Origin: an uncultured Clostridia bacterium
Lineage (GTDB): Bacteria; Bacillota; Clostridia; Christensenellales; UBA1242
Assembly (NCBI GenBank): GCA_946610655.1
Contig: CAMOCH010000005.1
Location: 1 to 30,574, forward strand
Direction: 5' to 3'
DNA: 30,574 bases
The notes beneath the pieces were generated by a model, which ran no database searches, was not told the origin of the DNA, and saw nothing but the letters and a program-made list of their open reading frames with translations. Of the stretch, positions 1 to 7,506 are shown in pieces (the stretch's first letter is position 1; each line of letters opens with the position of its first letter). Both the position numbers and the translations under genes were made by a program.

Positions 1-1
1 A

Positions 2-595
2 GTTGGTGATGAAAGTGGAGATAATTATGTGTTTACAAAACTTAATAATGGTAAATATTTAATTGCTATTTGTGATGGAATGGGTCACGGCAAAGAGGCA
101 AACAAAATATCACTTGCAGCAATTAATTTGATGCAAAGTTTATATAATTGTGGGCTTTCTAGCAGTGTGATTATGGACAGTATAAACAGTTTGATTGTTC
201 CTGCAAATAAAGGTTTTACAACAATTGATGCAACAATTGTTGATACAAATACTGGTGAAGTTGATTTTATAAAACTTGGAAGCACCATAAGTGCTGTCAA
301 AAAACAAGAAACGACAGAAATTGTTGATGTTGAAAGTTTGCCAGTTGGTGTTAGTGAAATTATTAAACCAACCTACACCGTGAAAAAGCTTTTATCGGGT
401 GATGCTGTTGTGCTTGCGTCAGATGGAGTTGTTGATGTTTTTGGTGAAAAAACTTTTAAGGATTATGTGAATAATGAAAGAACATATAATATGCAAACTT
501 TTGCAGACAATCTTTTAAACGAGGCGGCTTCAAGAAAAATTTTGCATAAAGACGATATGACAGTTATTGCTTATAAACTAATTGCAAAAAACTGA
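2..595 (+). CDS. spoIIE: Stage II sporulation protein E, C-terminal phosphatase part (5' end outside window)
   Basis: The frame is open from the left edge, so the gene begins outside the window; an apparent GTG start at 29 is an internal codon. The visible 197 residues are a PP2C-type Ser/Thr phosphatase domain. They show the SpoIIE-style entry (ESGDNYVF), the metal-binding DGMGHG motif, LASDGVVD in the middle and KDDMTV near the end. In Bacillus and Clostridia SpoIIE is a membrane phosphatase at the asymmetric septum that dephosphorylates the anti-anti-sigma factor SpoIIAA and so activates sigma F in the forespore. The membrane part lies outside the window. That tilS follows directly supports the call, because spoIIE and tilS are neighbours in many Firmicutes. 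A generic PP2C phosphatase is the alternative. Confidence 0.85.
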   Translation, partial: VGDESGDNYVFTKLNNGKYLIAICDGMGHGKEANKISLAAINLMQSLYNCGLSSSVIMDSINSLIVPANKGFTTIDATIVDTNTGEVDFIKLGSTISAVKKQETTEIVDVESLPVGVSEIIKPTYTVKKLLSGDAVVLASDGVVDVFGEKTFKDYVNNERTYNMQTFADNLLNEAASRKILHKDDMTVIAYKLIAKN

Positions 596-635
596 TAATG
601 TATAAAATTAATTTTTATTTTGTGTTTTTTACAAT

Positions 636-665
636 TTACAAACAGTTTTGTAAGATAAATTTTTG
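636..665 (+). terminator. Possible weak terminator after spoIIE
   Basis: TTACAAA and TTTGTAA form a 7-bp stem with loop CAGT. The T-rich stretch starts several bases later and the stem is A/T-rich, so termination would be weak. The rest of the spacer up to tilS is AT-rich with no gene visible. Confidence 0.3.
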
Positions 666-677
666 TTTTTTAATCTA

Positions 678-706
678 TTGAAAAAAATCTTTAATTTATG
701 TATAAT
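678..706 (+). promoter_or_regulatory. Sigma-A promoter of tilS, predicted leaderless
   Basis: TTGAAA (678-683), 17-bp spacer, TATAAT (701-706). Exactly six bases separate the -10 box from the ATG at 713, so the predicted transcription start is the A of that ATG. There is no Shine-Dalgarno sequence. Confidence 0.75.
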
Positions 707-712
707 ATATGT

Positions 713-2023
713 ATGGATATTATTGAAGAAATTAAAAAACACATAGAAAGTGGAGATAAAGTGGTTGCTGCTGTTAGTGGTGGCGTTGATAGTATGGTTA
801 TGTTGCACGCCTTGGAACAAGCAAAAGAGACTATTAATTTTGATTTGTCTGTTATCACGGTTGAACACGGAATAAGAGGACAGGAAAGCAAAAATGATGC
901 AGCATTTGTTGCAGATTATTGTTTTAAACATAATATTAATTGTAAAATTGAAAATGTTGATGTCCCAAAAGCTGCAAAAGATGATAAACAAACTATTGAA
1001 GAAGCTGCAAGAAATTTAAGATATGGTGTGTTTGACAAATATTCAAAAGATAATAAGATTTTTGTTGCTCATCATGCTAGTGATCAAGTTGAAACAATAC
1101 TCATGCATATTTTTAGGGGTAGTGGAATTAACGGGGCAACAGGCATAAAAAGTAGAGATAATATAATAAGACCTTTTTTGAATGTTACAAAAGCAGACAT
1201 TTTGGAATATGCAAAAAAGAATAAAATAAAATATGTTGTTGATTCAACAAATGATGACACATCATACACAAGAAATTATTTAAGAAAAGAAATTATTCCA
1301 AAAATTGAAAAAATTTATCCAAATTTTGAGACCAATATTATAAAATTTGCAACAATTTGCAAAGAATATGAAGATATCATTAATGAAATGATAAAAAATG
1401 AATGGTTTTCTGCAAAAAATAATCAAATTTTTGTTTCAAATGATGCATTTTTGCAAAATAAATTGGTTTCAAACAAGGTTATCAACATTGCTTATAATAA
1501 ATGTGGGGAATATAGCGATCTTGAAAAAAAACATGTTGATTTAATTATTGAATTGTTTAAATATGGTAAAACGGGGTCATCTTTAAACGCTCCACATGGC
1601 GTTGTGGTTGAAAAGAGGAGTGATGGTTTGTATTTTTACAAGGGTGGTAAGCCTGAAAATAATCAACAACTCTTTACAATTGGAAAAGTTAATTTTGGTG
1701 GAATTAAAATAGCATCTAAGTTTTGTGAAAAAACAGATGTTGTGTTTGGTGATGGTCAATATGTTGATTATGAAAAAATCCCTGCAAATGCAACCTGGAG
1801 ATATCGTGAACCTGGTGACATGTTTGAAAAACTTGGAAGTTACGGAAGAAAAAAATTAAATGATTACTTTACTGATAAAAAGTTTTCAAAAAATGAAAGA
1901 GACAATTTGCCAGTGCTTGCAAGTGGTAATAACATATTGATTGTTTTGGGGAAAGATGTTTCAAATTTGGTCAAAATTGACTCAAATACAGAGAAAATTG
2001 TGAAAATTTTTATTGAAAAATAA
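713..2023 (+). CDS. tilS: tRNA(Ile)-lysidine synthase
   Basis: This cytoplasmic enzyme uses ATP and lysine to turn the wobble C of the CAU anticodon of a tRNA-Ile into lysidine, so that the tRNA reads AUA; it is normally essential. The 436-residue product has the N-type ATP-pyrophosphatase P-loop SGGVDS (residues 22-27), then EHGIRG, HHASDQVET and RNYLRKEIIP, which are typical of TilS. The C-terminal part carries the small TilS domain (YREPGDMFEKLG, KKLNDYF, then NLPVLAS). An ATG at 698 in the same frame lies upstream of the -10 box, so I prefer 713, which also gives the usual TilS N-terminus. The hpt and ftsH genes that often follow tilS in Firmicutes are absent here. Confidence 0.95.
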   Translation: MDIIEEIKKHIESGDKVVAAVSGGVDSMVMLHALEQAKETINFDLSVITVEHGIRGQESKNDAAFVADYCFKHNINCKIENVDVPKAAKDDKQTIEEAARNLRYGVFDKYSKDNKIFVAHHASDQVETILMHIFRGSGINGATGIKSRDNIIRPFLNVTKADILEYAKKNKIKYVVDSTNDDTSYTRNYLRKEIIPKIEKIYPNFETNIIKFATICKEYEDIINEMIKNEWFSAKNNQIFVSNDAFLQNKLVSNKVINIAYNKCGEYSDLEKKHVDLIIELFKYGKTGSSLNAPHGVVVEKRSDGLYFYKGGKPENNQQLFTIGKVNFGGIKIASKFCEKTDVVFGDGQYVDYEKIPANATWRYREPGDMFEKLGSYGRKKLNDYFTDKKFSKNERDNLPVLASGNNILIVLGKDVSNLVKIDSNTEKIVKIFIEK

Positions 2024-2040
2024 AAAAAACTGCTTAAGAT

Positions 2041-2070
2041 TTGACAATAATACAGATTTAATTTTATAAT
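2041..2070 (+). promoter_or_regulatory. Sigma-A promoter of the 2088-3114 gene pair
   Basis: Consensus TTGACA (2041-2046), 18-bp spacer, consensus TATAAT (2065-2070). Transcription should start near 2077, directly at the AGAGG ribosome binding site of the small gene at 2088. Confidence 0.8.
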
Positions 2071-2087
2071 AAAATTAGAGGTTAATT

Positions 2088-2198
2088 ATGGGATTATTTT
2101 TTAAAAAATTTAGCATAATTAGATTGGTGCTCTTTATTGTTATTGGAATAATTGCACTATATTTAATTTTTAGAGGGATAATCAACCAAAACATATAA
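2088..2198 (+). CDS. 36-residue membrane microprotein
   Basis: The gene starts at ATG 2088, six bases after AGAGG (2077-2081), and ends with TAA at 2196-2198. The product begins MGLFFKKFSIIR, has one hydrophobic helix of about 18 residues (LVLFIVIGIIALYLIF) and ends RGIINQNI. The positive N-terminus ahead of the helix could give either orientation, as the C-terminal tail also has an Arg. It has its own consensus promoter and ribosome binding site, and it stops one base before the next ATG. The next gene has no close ribosome binding site, so the two are probably translationally coupled. I do not recognise a family. It could be a functional single-pass protein or a leader peptide that sets expression of the downstream gene. 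Confidence 0.65.
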   Translation: MGLFFKKFSIIRLVLFIVIGIIALYLIFRGIINQNI

Positions 2199-2199
2199 A

Positions 2200-3114
2200 A
2201 TGAGTAAGAAAAAAAGTACATTACGATTTTTTGTAATTTTATTTGTTGTGCTCGCTTCACTAGGGAGTATTGTTTTTGGTGGTTATTTAATTTTGGATAA
2301 AGTTGTTGTTCCAAAATATTTTTCAGAATATGGCATAAATGGAATGGGTGATTTAGTTGGTTTAATGAGAACACTATATAGTTTGCCAAATGAATCGGAG
2401 ATTATCACAAATGCATATTCTGCTTCTGATTTAAAATCTGCAACAAAAAGGTTGCGTGATGCAAATTATCCTATTGATGAAGACGGAACATTTAACTTTG
2501 AAGACTTTAATAATGGGCAAAAAGGTGATGGTGGAATTTCTTTAACAGATAAAGAACTTGCAGCAATATTAAATAAATTAATGGAAAGTACTGAGTTTAG
2601 TGAGATCTTGCCTAACCTTAACTATATTGACACACTTAACATAAATTTGTGTGAGCTTGATATCACTCCAGAAGAGATTGATGAGGAATATAGCAAAACA
2701 AAAGCAAGAATCAAAGCAATATTGAAAATTAACACAGAAGAAGTTCGTCAACAAATGGCAAACGAAATGCAAATACCGATATTTTTGCTTAATATGATTT
2801 TCCCTAAACAATTATACATAACATGTGAATATAATGTGGAAATAGATAACTCTGGTGAAGATATTGTTTGGAACATTTCAGATGGTTCTCTTACTATTAA
2901 TGGAAGTGATCAAAAGAAAAGTGAAATATTTTTGAATTTGCTTATAAGTTTTGTATTCAATCAAGAAGAGAACATGACTATTGATAAACTTATAGAAAAT
3001 TTTGGTAACATTTTGTCTCAAGGAACAGACTTGTTTGGAGAAATTGAATTTGCCACAGGGCTTGGACCTTATGGAAAAAATAATGGAATACATTTTGTTG
3101 AGGTAACACCATAG
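2200..3114 (+). CDS. Membrane-anchored extracytoplasmic protein of unknown function
   Basis: The 304-residue product starts with a Lys-rich stretch (MSKKKSTLR), then one hydrophobic helix (about residues 10-32, FFVILFVVLASLGSIVFGGY). There is no lipobox Cys and no clear signal peptidase site, so it is probably anchored by the N-terminus with the rest outside. The exported part is acidic and mixed alpha/beta, without catalytic motifs or repeats that I can see; it contains a helix-rich region (about 100-190) and a predicted beta region (about 205-235). It is translationally coupled to the 36-residue gene before it (one base between stop and ATG) and is closed by a strong terminator, so the two form an operon. 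Function unknown. Confidence 0.75.
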   Translation: MSKKKSTLRFFVILFVVLASLGSIVFGGYLILDKVVVPKYFSEYGINGMGDLVGLMRTLYSLPNESEIITNAYSASDLKSATKRLRDANYPIDEDGTFNFEDFNNGQKGDGGISLTDKELAAILNKLMESTEFSEILPNLNYIDTLNINLCELDITPEEIDEEYSKTKARIKAILKINTEEVRQQMANEMQIPIFLLNMIFPKQLYITCEYNVEIDNSGEDIVWNISDGSLTINGSDQKKSEIFLNLLISFVFNQEENMTIDKLIENFGNILSQGTDLFGEIEFATGLGPYGKNNGIHFVEVTP

Positions 3115-3148
3115 TAAAATTTGGAGAAATCCAAATTTTATTTTTTTT
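3115..3148 (+). terminator. Strong intrinsic terminator with GAAA tetraloop
   Basis: An 11-bp perfect stem (TAAAATTTGGA with TCCAAATTTTA) is closed by a GAAA tetraloop and followed by eight T. It ends the 2088-3114 operon. Confidence 0.85.
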
Positions 3149-3160
3149 GTCAAATTTATT

Positions 3161-3189
3161 TTAAAAAATCAGCATGACCATGTTATAAT
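3161..3189 (+). promoter_or_regulatory. Extended -10 promoter of the patatin gene, predicted leaderless
   Basis: TGT-TATAAT (3181-3189) is an extended -10 with a consensus hexamer. A partial -35 (TTAAAA, 3161-3166) lies 17 bp upstream. Six bases separate the -10 from the ATG at 3196, so +1 would fall on its A. No Shine-Dalgarno sequence is present. Confidence 0.7.
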
Positions 3190-3195
3190 GCATGC

Positions 3196-4035
3196 ATGGA
3201 AAAAATAAAAATTAAAAAAAGTAGAAAAATTGGATTAGCACTTGGTGGAGGAGGTGCTCTTGGAGTTGCTCACATTGGTGCAATAAAAGCTTTTGAGGAA
3301 CTTGGTATTTCTTTTGACTATATTGCAGGCACAAGTGCAGGAAGCATTATTGGCGCATTATATGCTGCAGGAAAAACTGCTGCAGAAATGGAAAAAATTG
3401 CTCGAAATTTGAGAGTTAAAGATATTAGAAATAGTACATTTATCTTAAAGCCAAGCAAAACAGATGGTATTGAAAAACTTGTTAAAAATGCGCTTGGTGA
3501 AGATTTAACTTTTGATAAAATAGATAAAAAATTTACAGTTTGTTGCACAGATTTAAAAACCGGAAGAGAAATTCATATTAACACAGGTTCAATTGCAAAA
3601 GCTGTTTCTGCAAGTTGTGCTGTTCCAGGAGTTTTTAAACCAGTTATATATGATGATATGCATCTTGTTGACGGAGGACTTAAAAACAATCTTCCAAGTG
3701 ATGTTGTTAGAGGAATGGGAGCGAACATTGTTGTTGCTGTTGAACTTAACTATACTCGTGGATTTGGTACAGATAAACTTGGAATGTTAGATGTATTAAA
3801 AAGTTCGCTTGGAATAATGATGGCAAGTGGTGTTGAACCAAAACTTGCATATGCAGATATAATTATTCAACCAGATATGCGCAAATTTTCAAAGGCCAAT
3901 TTAAAAGATTTTGATGATAGATTTAACCTTGGCTATGAAAGCGTTATGGCAAGCAAAAAAGAAATTCTTGAAATATTTAAAGAAGGTCCTGATAAAAAGA
4001 AGGTAAAAAATGCAAAGAAGAAAATATTTAAGTAA
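3196..4035 (+). CDS. Patatin-like phospholipase (RssA/NTE type)
   Basis: The 279-residue protein has the full patatin catalytic set: a Gly-rich oxyanion hole GGGGALG (17-23), the nucleophile elbow GTSAG (Ser47) and DGG (Asp159) completing the Ser-Asp dyad. Size and motif order fit the bacterial single-domain RssA-like group, lipid acyl hydrolases of unknown natural substrate. There is no signal peptide and a basic C-terminus (KKKVKNAKKKIFK) that could touch membrane lipids. The end overlaps the start of the next gene by 26 bp, so the two are co-transcribed and probably coupled. Confidence 0.9.
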   Translation: MEKIKIKKSRKIGLALGGGGALGVAHIGAIKAFEELGISFDYIAGTSAGSIIGALYAAGKTAAEMEKIARNLRVKDIRNSTFILKPSKTDGIEKLVKNALGEDLTFDKIDKKFTVCCTDLKTGREIHINTGSIAKAVSASCAVPGVFKPVIYDDMHLVDGGLKNNLPSDVVRGMGANIVVAVELNYTRGFGTDKLGMLDVLKSSLGIMMASGVEPKLAYADIIIQPDMRKFSKANLKDFDDRFNLGYESVMASKKEILEIFKEGPDKKKVKNAKKKIFK

Positions 4036-5359
4036 AGAAGGTTTGATTGTAAGATTTTTAATATTGGCAGTTATTGCTGCTGTGCTTGGAGTAAGTCTAC
4101 TTTTTAGCACAAAAATTGAAAAGATGCTTAATATCAACCAAAAAGTTGAAGCAGGGAATTATGTTGATGCTGAAGTTGTTAAAGATGATGATTTTGTTAT
4201 CCACTACATAAATGTTGGTCAAGGTGATTGCACTTTTATTCAGCTTCCAGACGGCAAAACAATGCTTATTGACACTGGTGATACAGATTCTGTTAGTAAG
4301 TGGCATATCACAGATTACATTTCTGCACTTGGGGTTACAAAAATCAATTATTTTGTGTTAACTCACAGCGATAGTGACCATATTGGTGGGGCAAAAAATG
4401 TTTTAGACGCTTTTGAAGTTGAAAATATCTATAGACCTTTTGCTCTTTCTGGTGGTGAAAGTTCAACAAGTGATTCACTTTCTGGATTTGTTTGTGATGA
4501 AAAAGAAGATTTGGCAGGCGTTTATGCTCAACTTCTTGCAAGTGATGTAAGTGATGTTAGAACAAATGCAGAAAAATTGCCAAGAGTCACCACAGCTAAT
4601 TACACAAAAACAATAAAGAGCATATATAGTGAAACATACATAAAAGATTCTAACACTCTTTATTCAAATGTGTTTGTTAACTATGACGGCATTGAAATAG
4701 ATAGCACTGATGCAACCGTAGATTTTTCAATCAAATTTTATGCGCCACTTATTGCTTCAGGTAACATTAATATTGATGGAGTGGCATCAAGAACAAACGG
4801 CTTTGTTACTGTTGGGTACAAAACAAAGAAAATTAATGGTTACACAGAAGATGATAAAAACTCAATTTGCCCAGTTATTAAATTTGAATATAAAGAAAAG
4901 AAATTTGTGTTTACAGGAGACATTACCACCCAGGCAGAAGGTGATGTTCTTGCAAGCTTAACAACAGAAGAAAGACAAGAACTTTCAAATGTTACTGTTT
5001 ATCAAGCAGGGCACCATGGAGCAAGCAACAGCAACAGTCAAGAATGGCTCAACTTGTTAAACCCAACATATACAGTTGTCAGTTGTGGGGCAAACAACAA
5101 GTATGGTCACCCAACTGAAGACTTTTTAAACAGAATGGCAAGTTTAACTCACACTGTCACAGATTATCTCATTAGAACCGATTTGCAAGGAACAATAATT
5201 TTTGGTGTTAGTGAAGAGGGAACTGTTGCATATGCAGCAAATGCTCAAATCAACAAACAAATTTTTCAAGTGACTTGGTGGCAAATTGCATGTGGAATAT
5301 TTGTTGTTTCGGCAGTGATAATATTCACCATAAAGGTTCCTAAAAAATATAGAAGATAA
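4010..5359 (+). CDS. Membrane-anchored ComEC-type metallo-beta-lactamase hydrolase
   Basis: The 449-residue product has an N-terminal membrane helix (about 12-32) and a second helix close to the C-terminus (VTWWQIACGIFVVSAVIIF), with a metallo-beta-lactamase fold between. The fold shows GQGDCTF (70-76), LIDTG, the metal motif HSDSDH (119-124), FVFTGDI and GHHGA plus KYGHP, the layout of the ComEC/Rec2 hydrolase domain. The ComEC competence channel itself is missing, so this is a stand-alone extracytoplasmic relative whose substrate (nucleic acid or phosphoester) is not known. The start at 4010 has AAGAAGG six bases upstream, inside the patatin gene. An insertion of about 100 residues (roughly 140-270) between the metal motif and GHHGA is larger than in ComEC. 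Confidence 0.85.
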   Translation: MQRRKYLSKEGLIVRFLILAVIAAVLGVSLLFSTKIEKMLNINQKVEAGNYVDAEVVKDDDFVIHYINVGQGDCTFIQLPDGKTMLIDTGDTDSVSKWHITDYISALGVTKINYFVLTHSDSDHIGGAKNVLDAFEVENIYRPFALSGGESSTSDSLSGFVCDEKEDLAGVYAQLLASDVSDVRTNAEKLPRVTTANYTKTIKSIYSETYIKDSNTLYSNVFVNYDGIEIDSTDATVDFSIKFYAPLIASGNINIDGVASRTNGFVTVGYKTKKINGYTEDDKNSICPVIKFEYKEKKFVFTGDITTQAEGDVLASLTTEERQELSNVTVYQAGHHGASNSNSQEWLNLLNPTYTVVSCGANNKYGHPTEDFLNRMASLTHTVTDYLIRTDLQGTIIFGVSEEGTVAYAANAQINKQIFQVTWWQIACGIFVVSAVIIFTIKVPKKYRR

Positions 5360-5371
5360 GGTGCTATTTAT

Positions 5372-5401
5372 TTGCACATATTTATCAAAAATTGATATAC
5401 T
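5372..5401 (+). promoter_or_regulatory. Promoter of the 5422 membrane protein
   Basis: TTGCAC (5372-5377), 18-bp spacer, TATACT (5396-5401). Transcription would begin near 5408, right at the GGGAGG ribosome binding site. Confidence 0.6.
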
Positions 5402-5421
5402 AAATATGGGAGGAAAATTTT

Positions 5422-5922
5422 ATGACAAAAAAATCATCTAAGAGAACTTTAAAAATTTCTGCAAACTTAATTCTTAATTGTCTTGCATTTGTGCTTGCAG
5501 TCGTTAGCATATTTATGATATTTGCGCCAGCACTTAATGTTAAAGGAACTTTAATTAATGACACATATTCAGGAGTTCACACAACATTTGGATTTATTGA
5601 TGGGGACTATGTATATTTGTCATTCTCATTTTTAAACTTGCTTCCATATTTGCTTATTATTTTTGCACTTGTGTTGCTTGTTTTAAAAATGGCAAATGTT
5701 ATCAAAGCAAAATATATTGATTACATAATCATTGCATTATTGGTTGTTGCAGGAGTGCTATTCTTCTTAAACACAGTGATGACAAACTTCAGTCAATCAT
5801 ATGCAAACACAATCAATAACTTTAGTTTGAAAAAATCAATGCTCACAGGACCAATTGTTGCAGGAGTACTTACACTTGTTTCAGCATTAACACTTCTTTT
5901 AAACAAATTTATTAAAAAATAG
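5422..5922 (+). CDS. Small four-helix membrane protein, unknown function
   Basis: The 166-residue protein has a basic N-terminus (MTKKSSKRTLK) and four predicted membrane helices at about 14-35, 65-90, 96-118 and 140-163. A loop between helices 1 and 2 (about 36-64) is likely extracytoplasmic. No conserved motif is recognisable. The start is supported by GGGAGG eight bases upstream. It has its own promoter and terminator, so it is a single-gene unit. Confidence 0.75.
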   Translation: MTKKSSKRTLKISANLILNCLAFVLAVVSIFMIFAPALNVKGTLINDTYSGVHTTFGFIDGDYVYLSFSFLNLLPYLLIIFALVLLVLKMANVIKAKYIDYIIIALLVVAGVLFFLNTVMTNFSQSYANTINNFSLKKSMLTGPIVAGVLTLVSALTLLLNKFIKK

Positions 5923-5937
5923 AAAAAACAAAACCAA

Positions 5938-5964
5938 AAACACCGATAATCTCGGTGTTTTTTT
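5938..5964 (+). terminator. Intrinsic terminator
   Basis: A 9-bp perfect stem, AAACACCGA with TCGGTGTTT, loop TAATC, then a T run to 5964. Confidence 0.85.
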
Positions 5965-5994
5965 ATATTAATAATTTATATTCATAATTAAATG

Positions 5995-6023
5995 TTGATT
6001 TTAAATGTAAATTATGCTAAACT
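5995..6023 (+). promoter_or_regulatory. Promoter of tRNA-Arg (and probably aspS)
   Basis: TTGATT (5995-6000), 17-bp spacer, TAAACT (6018-6023) with the extended element TGC just before it. Predicted +1 is near 6030, seven bases before the mature tRNA. Confidence 0.6.
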
Positions 6024-6036
6024 ATCACGTAGGCAA

Positions 6037-6111
6037 GTCCTCGTAGTAAAATGGATATTACCCAGACCTCCTAAGTCTGTATTCCGTGTTCGACTCACGG
6101 CGGGGACGCCA
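6037..6111 (+). tRNA. tRNA-Arg (anticodon CCT)
   Basis: The acceptor stem is GTCCTCG (6037-6043) with CGGGGAC (6101-6107), including one T-G pair. The anticodon arm is CAGAC-CTCCTAA-GTCTG with anticodon CCT, which reads AGG. The T arm is CCGTG-TTCGACT-CACGG. The discriminator is G and the CCA end is encoded (6109-6111). No terminator separates it from aspS, whose ATG is 26 bases further on. Confidence 0.95.
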
Positions 6112-6137
6112 TTATTTACATTTGGAGAAACTTATTT

Positions 6138-7421
6138 ATGAAAATTGGAGAAATTAAACCAGGAAAAGTTGAATTTCAAGGTTGGATAGAAAATTTAAGA
6201 GATAAAAAGAATATGCAATTTGTTGTTATTCGTGATCTTTCTGGCAAAGTGCAAGTTACTGTTATAAAGGCCGAAAATCCAGAAATTGCAGAAATTTTTT
6301 CTCATGCAACCTTAGAGAGTACGGTTAAAATTTCTGGAACAGCTGTTGCTAATGAATTTGTTAAACTTGGAGGAATTGAAATTATCCCAGACCGTGTTGA
6401 AATAACAAGTTTGGCAGAACCTCTTCCTATTGCCGATGACAGCTCAATTGACCAAAGACTCGATTACCGTTGGATAGACTTAAGAAACCCAGCAAGAACA
6501 CTTATTTTTCAAGTTGAAACAGTTCTTAACCAAGCAATGCGTCAATGGTGCATAGATCATGGATTTATAGAAATTCACACACCAACACTTATTGGTGCAT
6601 CAAGTGAAGGTGGAGCAGATGTTTTTGAAGTTAAATATTTTGAAACAAAGGCATATTTAATTCAAAGTCCACAATTTTATAAACAAATGGCAATGGCTGC
6701 TGGTTTTGAAAAAGTATTTATTAACACACCAGTGTTCCGTGCTGAAAAATCTCACACTAAAAAACATGCAACCGAATTTAGTGGTTTTGATATTGAAATG
6801 AGCTATGTGGATAGCCAAGAAGATGTTATGAAAGTTGAAGAAGAAATTTTGGCTTATGCAATTGGCGAAGTTGCAAAAAAATATGGCGACAAAATTAAAG
6901 AACTTTTGGGTGTTGACATTATTGTTCCAAAACTTCCATTCCCAAGAATCACAATGAAAGAAGCATATAAAATTTTGCGTGATGAAGTTAAAATGCCAAT
7001 CAAAGATGGCGACGACTTTAACACAGAGCAAGAAGTTGCACTTTGTGATTATATGGAAAAGAAAAATGGACATCAATTCTTCTTTGTTAGCGAATATCCA
7101 AGTGATAAACGTGCGTTCTACACAATGGCAAAAGAAGATGAGCCATCATATTCAAAATCTTATGACTTATATTTTAAAGATGTTGAGCTTACATCTGGTG
7201 CTCAAAGAGAACACAGGCCAGATATTCTTAAAAAACAAATTATTGATCGTGGAATTGACCCAACACCTATGAAAGATTACATTAATTTCTTTAAAAATGG
7301 TTGCCCACCACATGGTGGATTTGGCATGGGTCTAGACAGGCTTATTATGTTGCTTCTTGATCTTCCAAGCATAAAAGAAGCAATGTATTTGTTCCGTGGA
7401 CCAGACAGACTTACTCCATAA
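6138..7421 (+). CDS. aspS: Aspartyl-tRNA synthetase, archaeal/eukaryal type (AspS2)
   Basis: This class IIb synthetase charges tRNA-Asp, and in many bacteria with this type also mischarges tRNA-Asn for later amidation by GatCAB. The 427 residues are much shorter than a bacterial-type AspRS (about 590) because the GAD insertion is absent. An N-terminal OB fold (about 1-95) is followed by the catalytic domain: IDLRNPARTLIF, GASSEGGADVF, QSPQFYKQMAM, motif 2 (FRAEKSHTKKH) and motif 3 (GFGMGLDRL). GGAG lies about ten bases before the ATG. Whether it discriminates between tRNA-Asp and tRNA-Asn cannot be settled here, and no gat genes are in the window. AsnRS is less likely given the overall match to AspS2. 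Confidence 0.9.
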   Translation: MKIGEIKPGKVEFQGWIENLRDKKNMQFVVIRDLSGKVQVTVIKAENPEIAEIFSHATLESTVKISGTAVANEFVKLGGIEIIPDRVEITSLAEPLPIADDSSIDQRLDYRWIDLRNPARTLIFQVETVLNQAMRQWCIDHGFIEIHTPTLIGASSEGGADVFEVKYFETKAYLIQSPQFYKQMAMAAGFEKVFINTPVFRAEKSHTKKHATEFSGFDIEMSYVDSQEDVMKVEEEILAYAIGEVAKKYGDKIKELLGVDIIVPKLPFPRITMKEAYKILRDEVKMPIKDGDDFNTEQEVALCDYMEKKNGHQFFFVSEYPSDKRAFYTMAKEDEPSYSKSYDLYFKDVELTSGAQREHRPDILKKQIIDRGIDPTPMKDYINFFKNGCPPHGGFGMGLDRLIMLLLDLPSIKEAMYLFRGPDRLTP

Positions 7422-7426
7422 TTTAT

Positions 7427-7450
7427 AGCACTCTCATGAGTGCTTTTTTT
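7427..7450 (+). terminator. Intrinsic terminator after aspS
   Basis: AGCACTC (7427-7433), loop TCAT, GAGTGCT (7438-7444), then a T run. Confidence 0.9.
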
Positions 7451-7506
7451 TATTGCTTTTTCATAATTAAAAATTCCCGTGCATAACTTTAATCAAGGGA
7501 GAAAAT

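Noticed and set aside
6657..7076. 139-residue open frame antisense to aspS
   Set aside because: Phe/Cys/Asn-rich shadow typical of the reverse strand of AT-rich genes; aspS is certain on the other strand.
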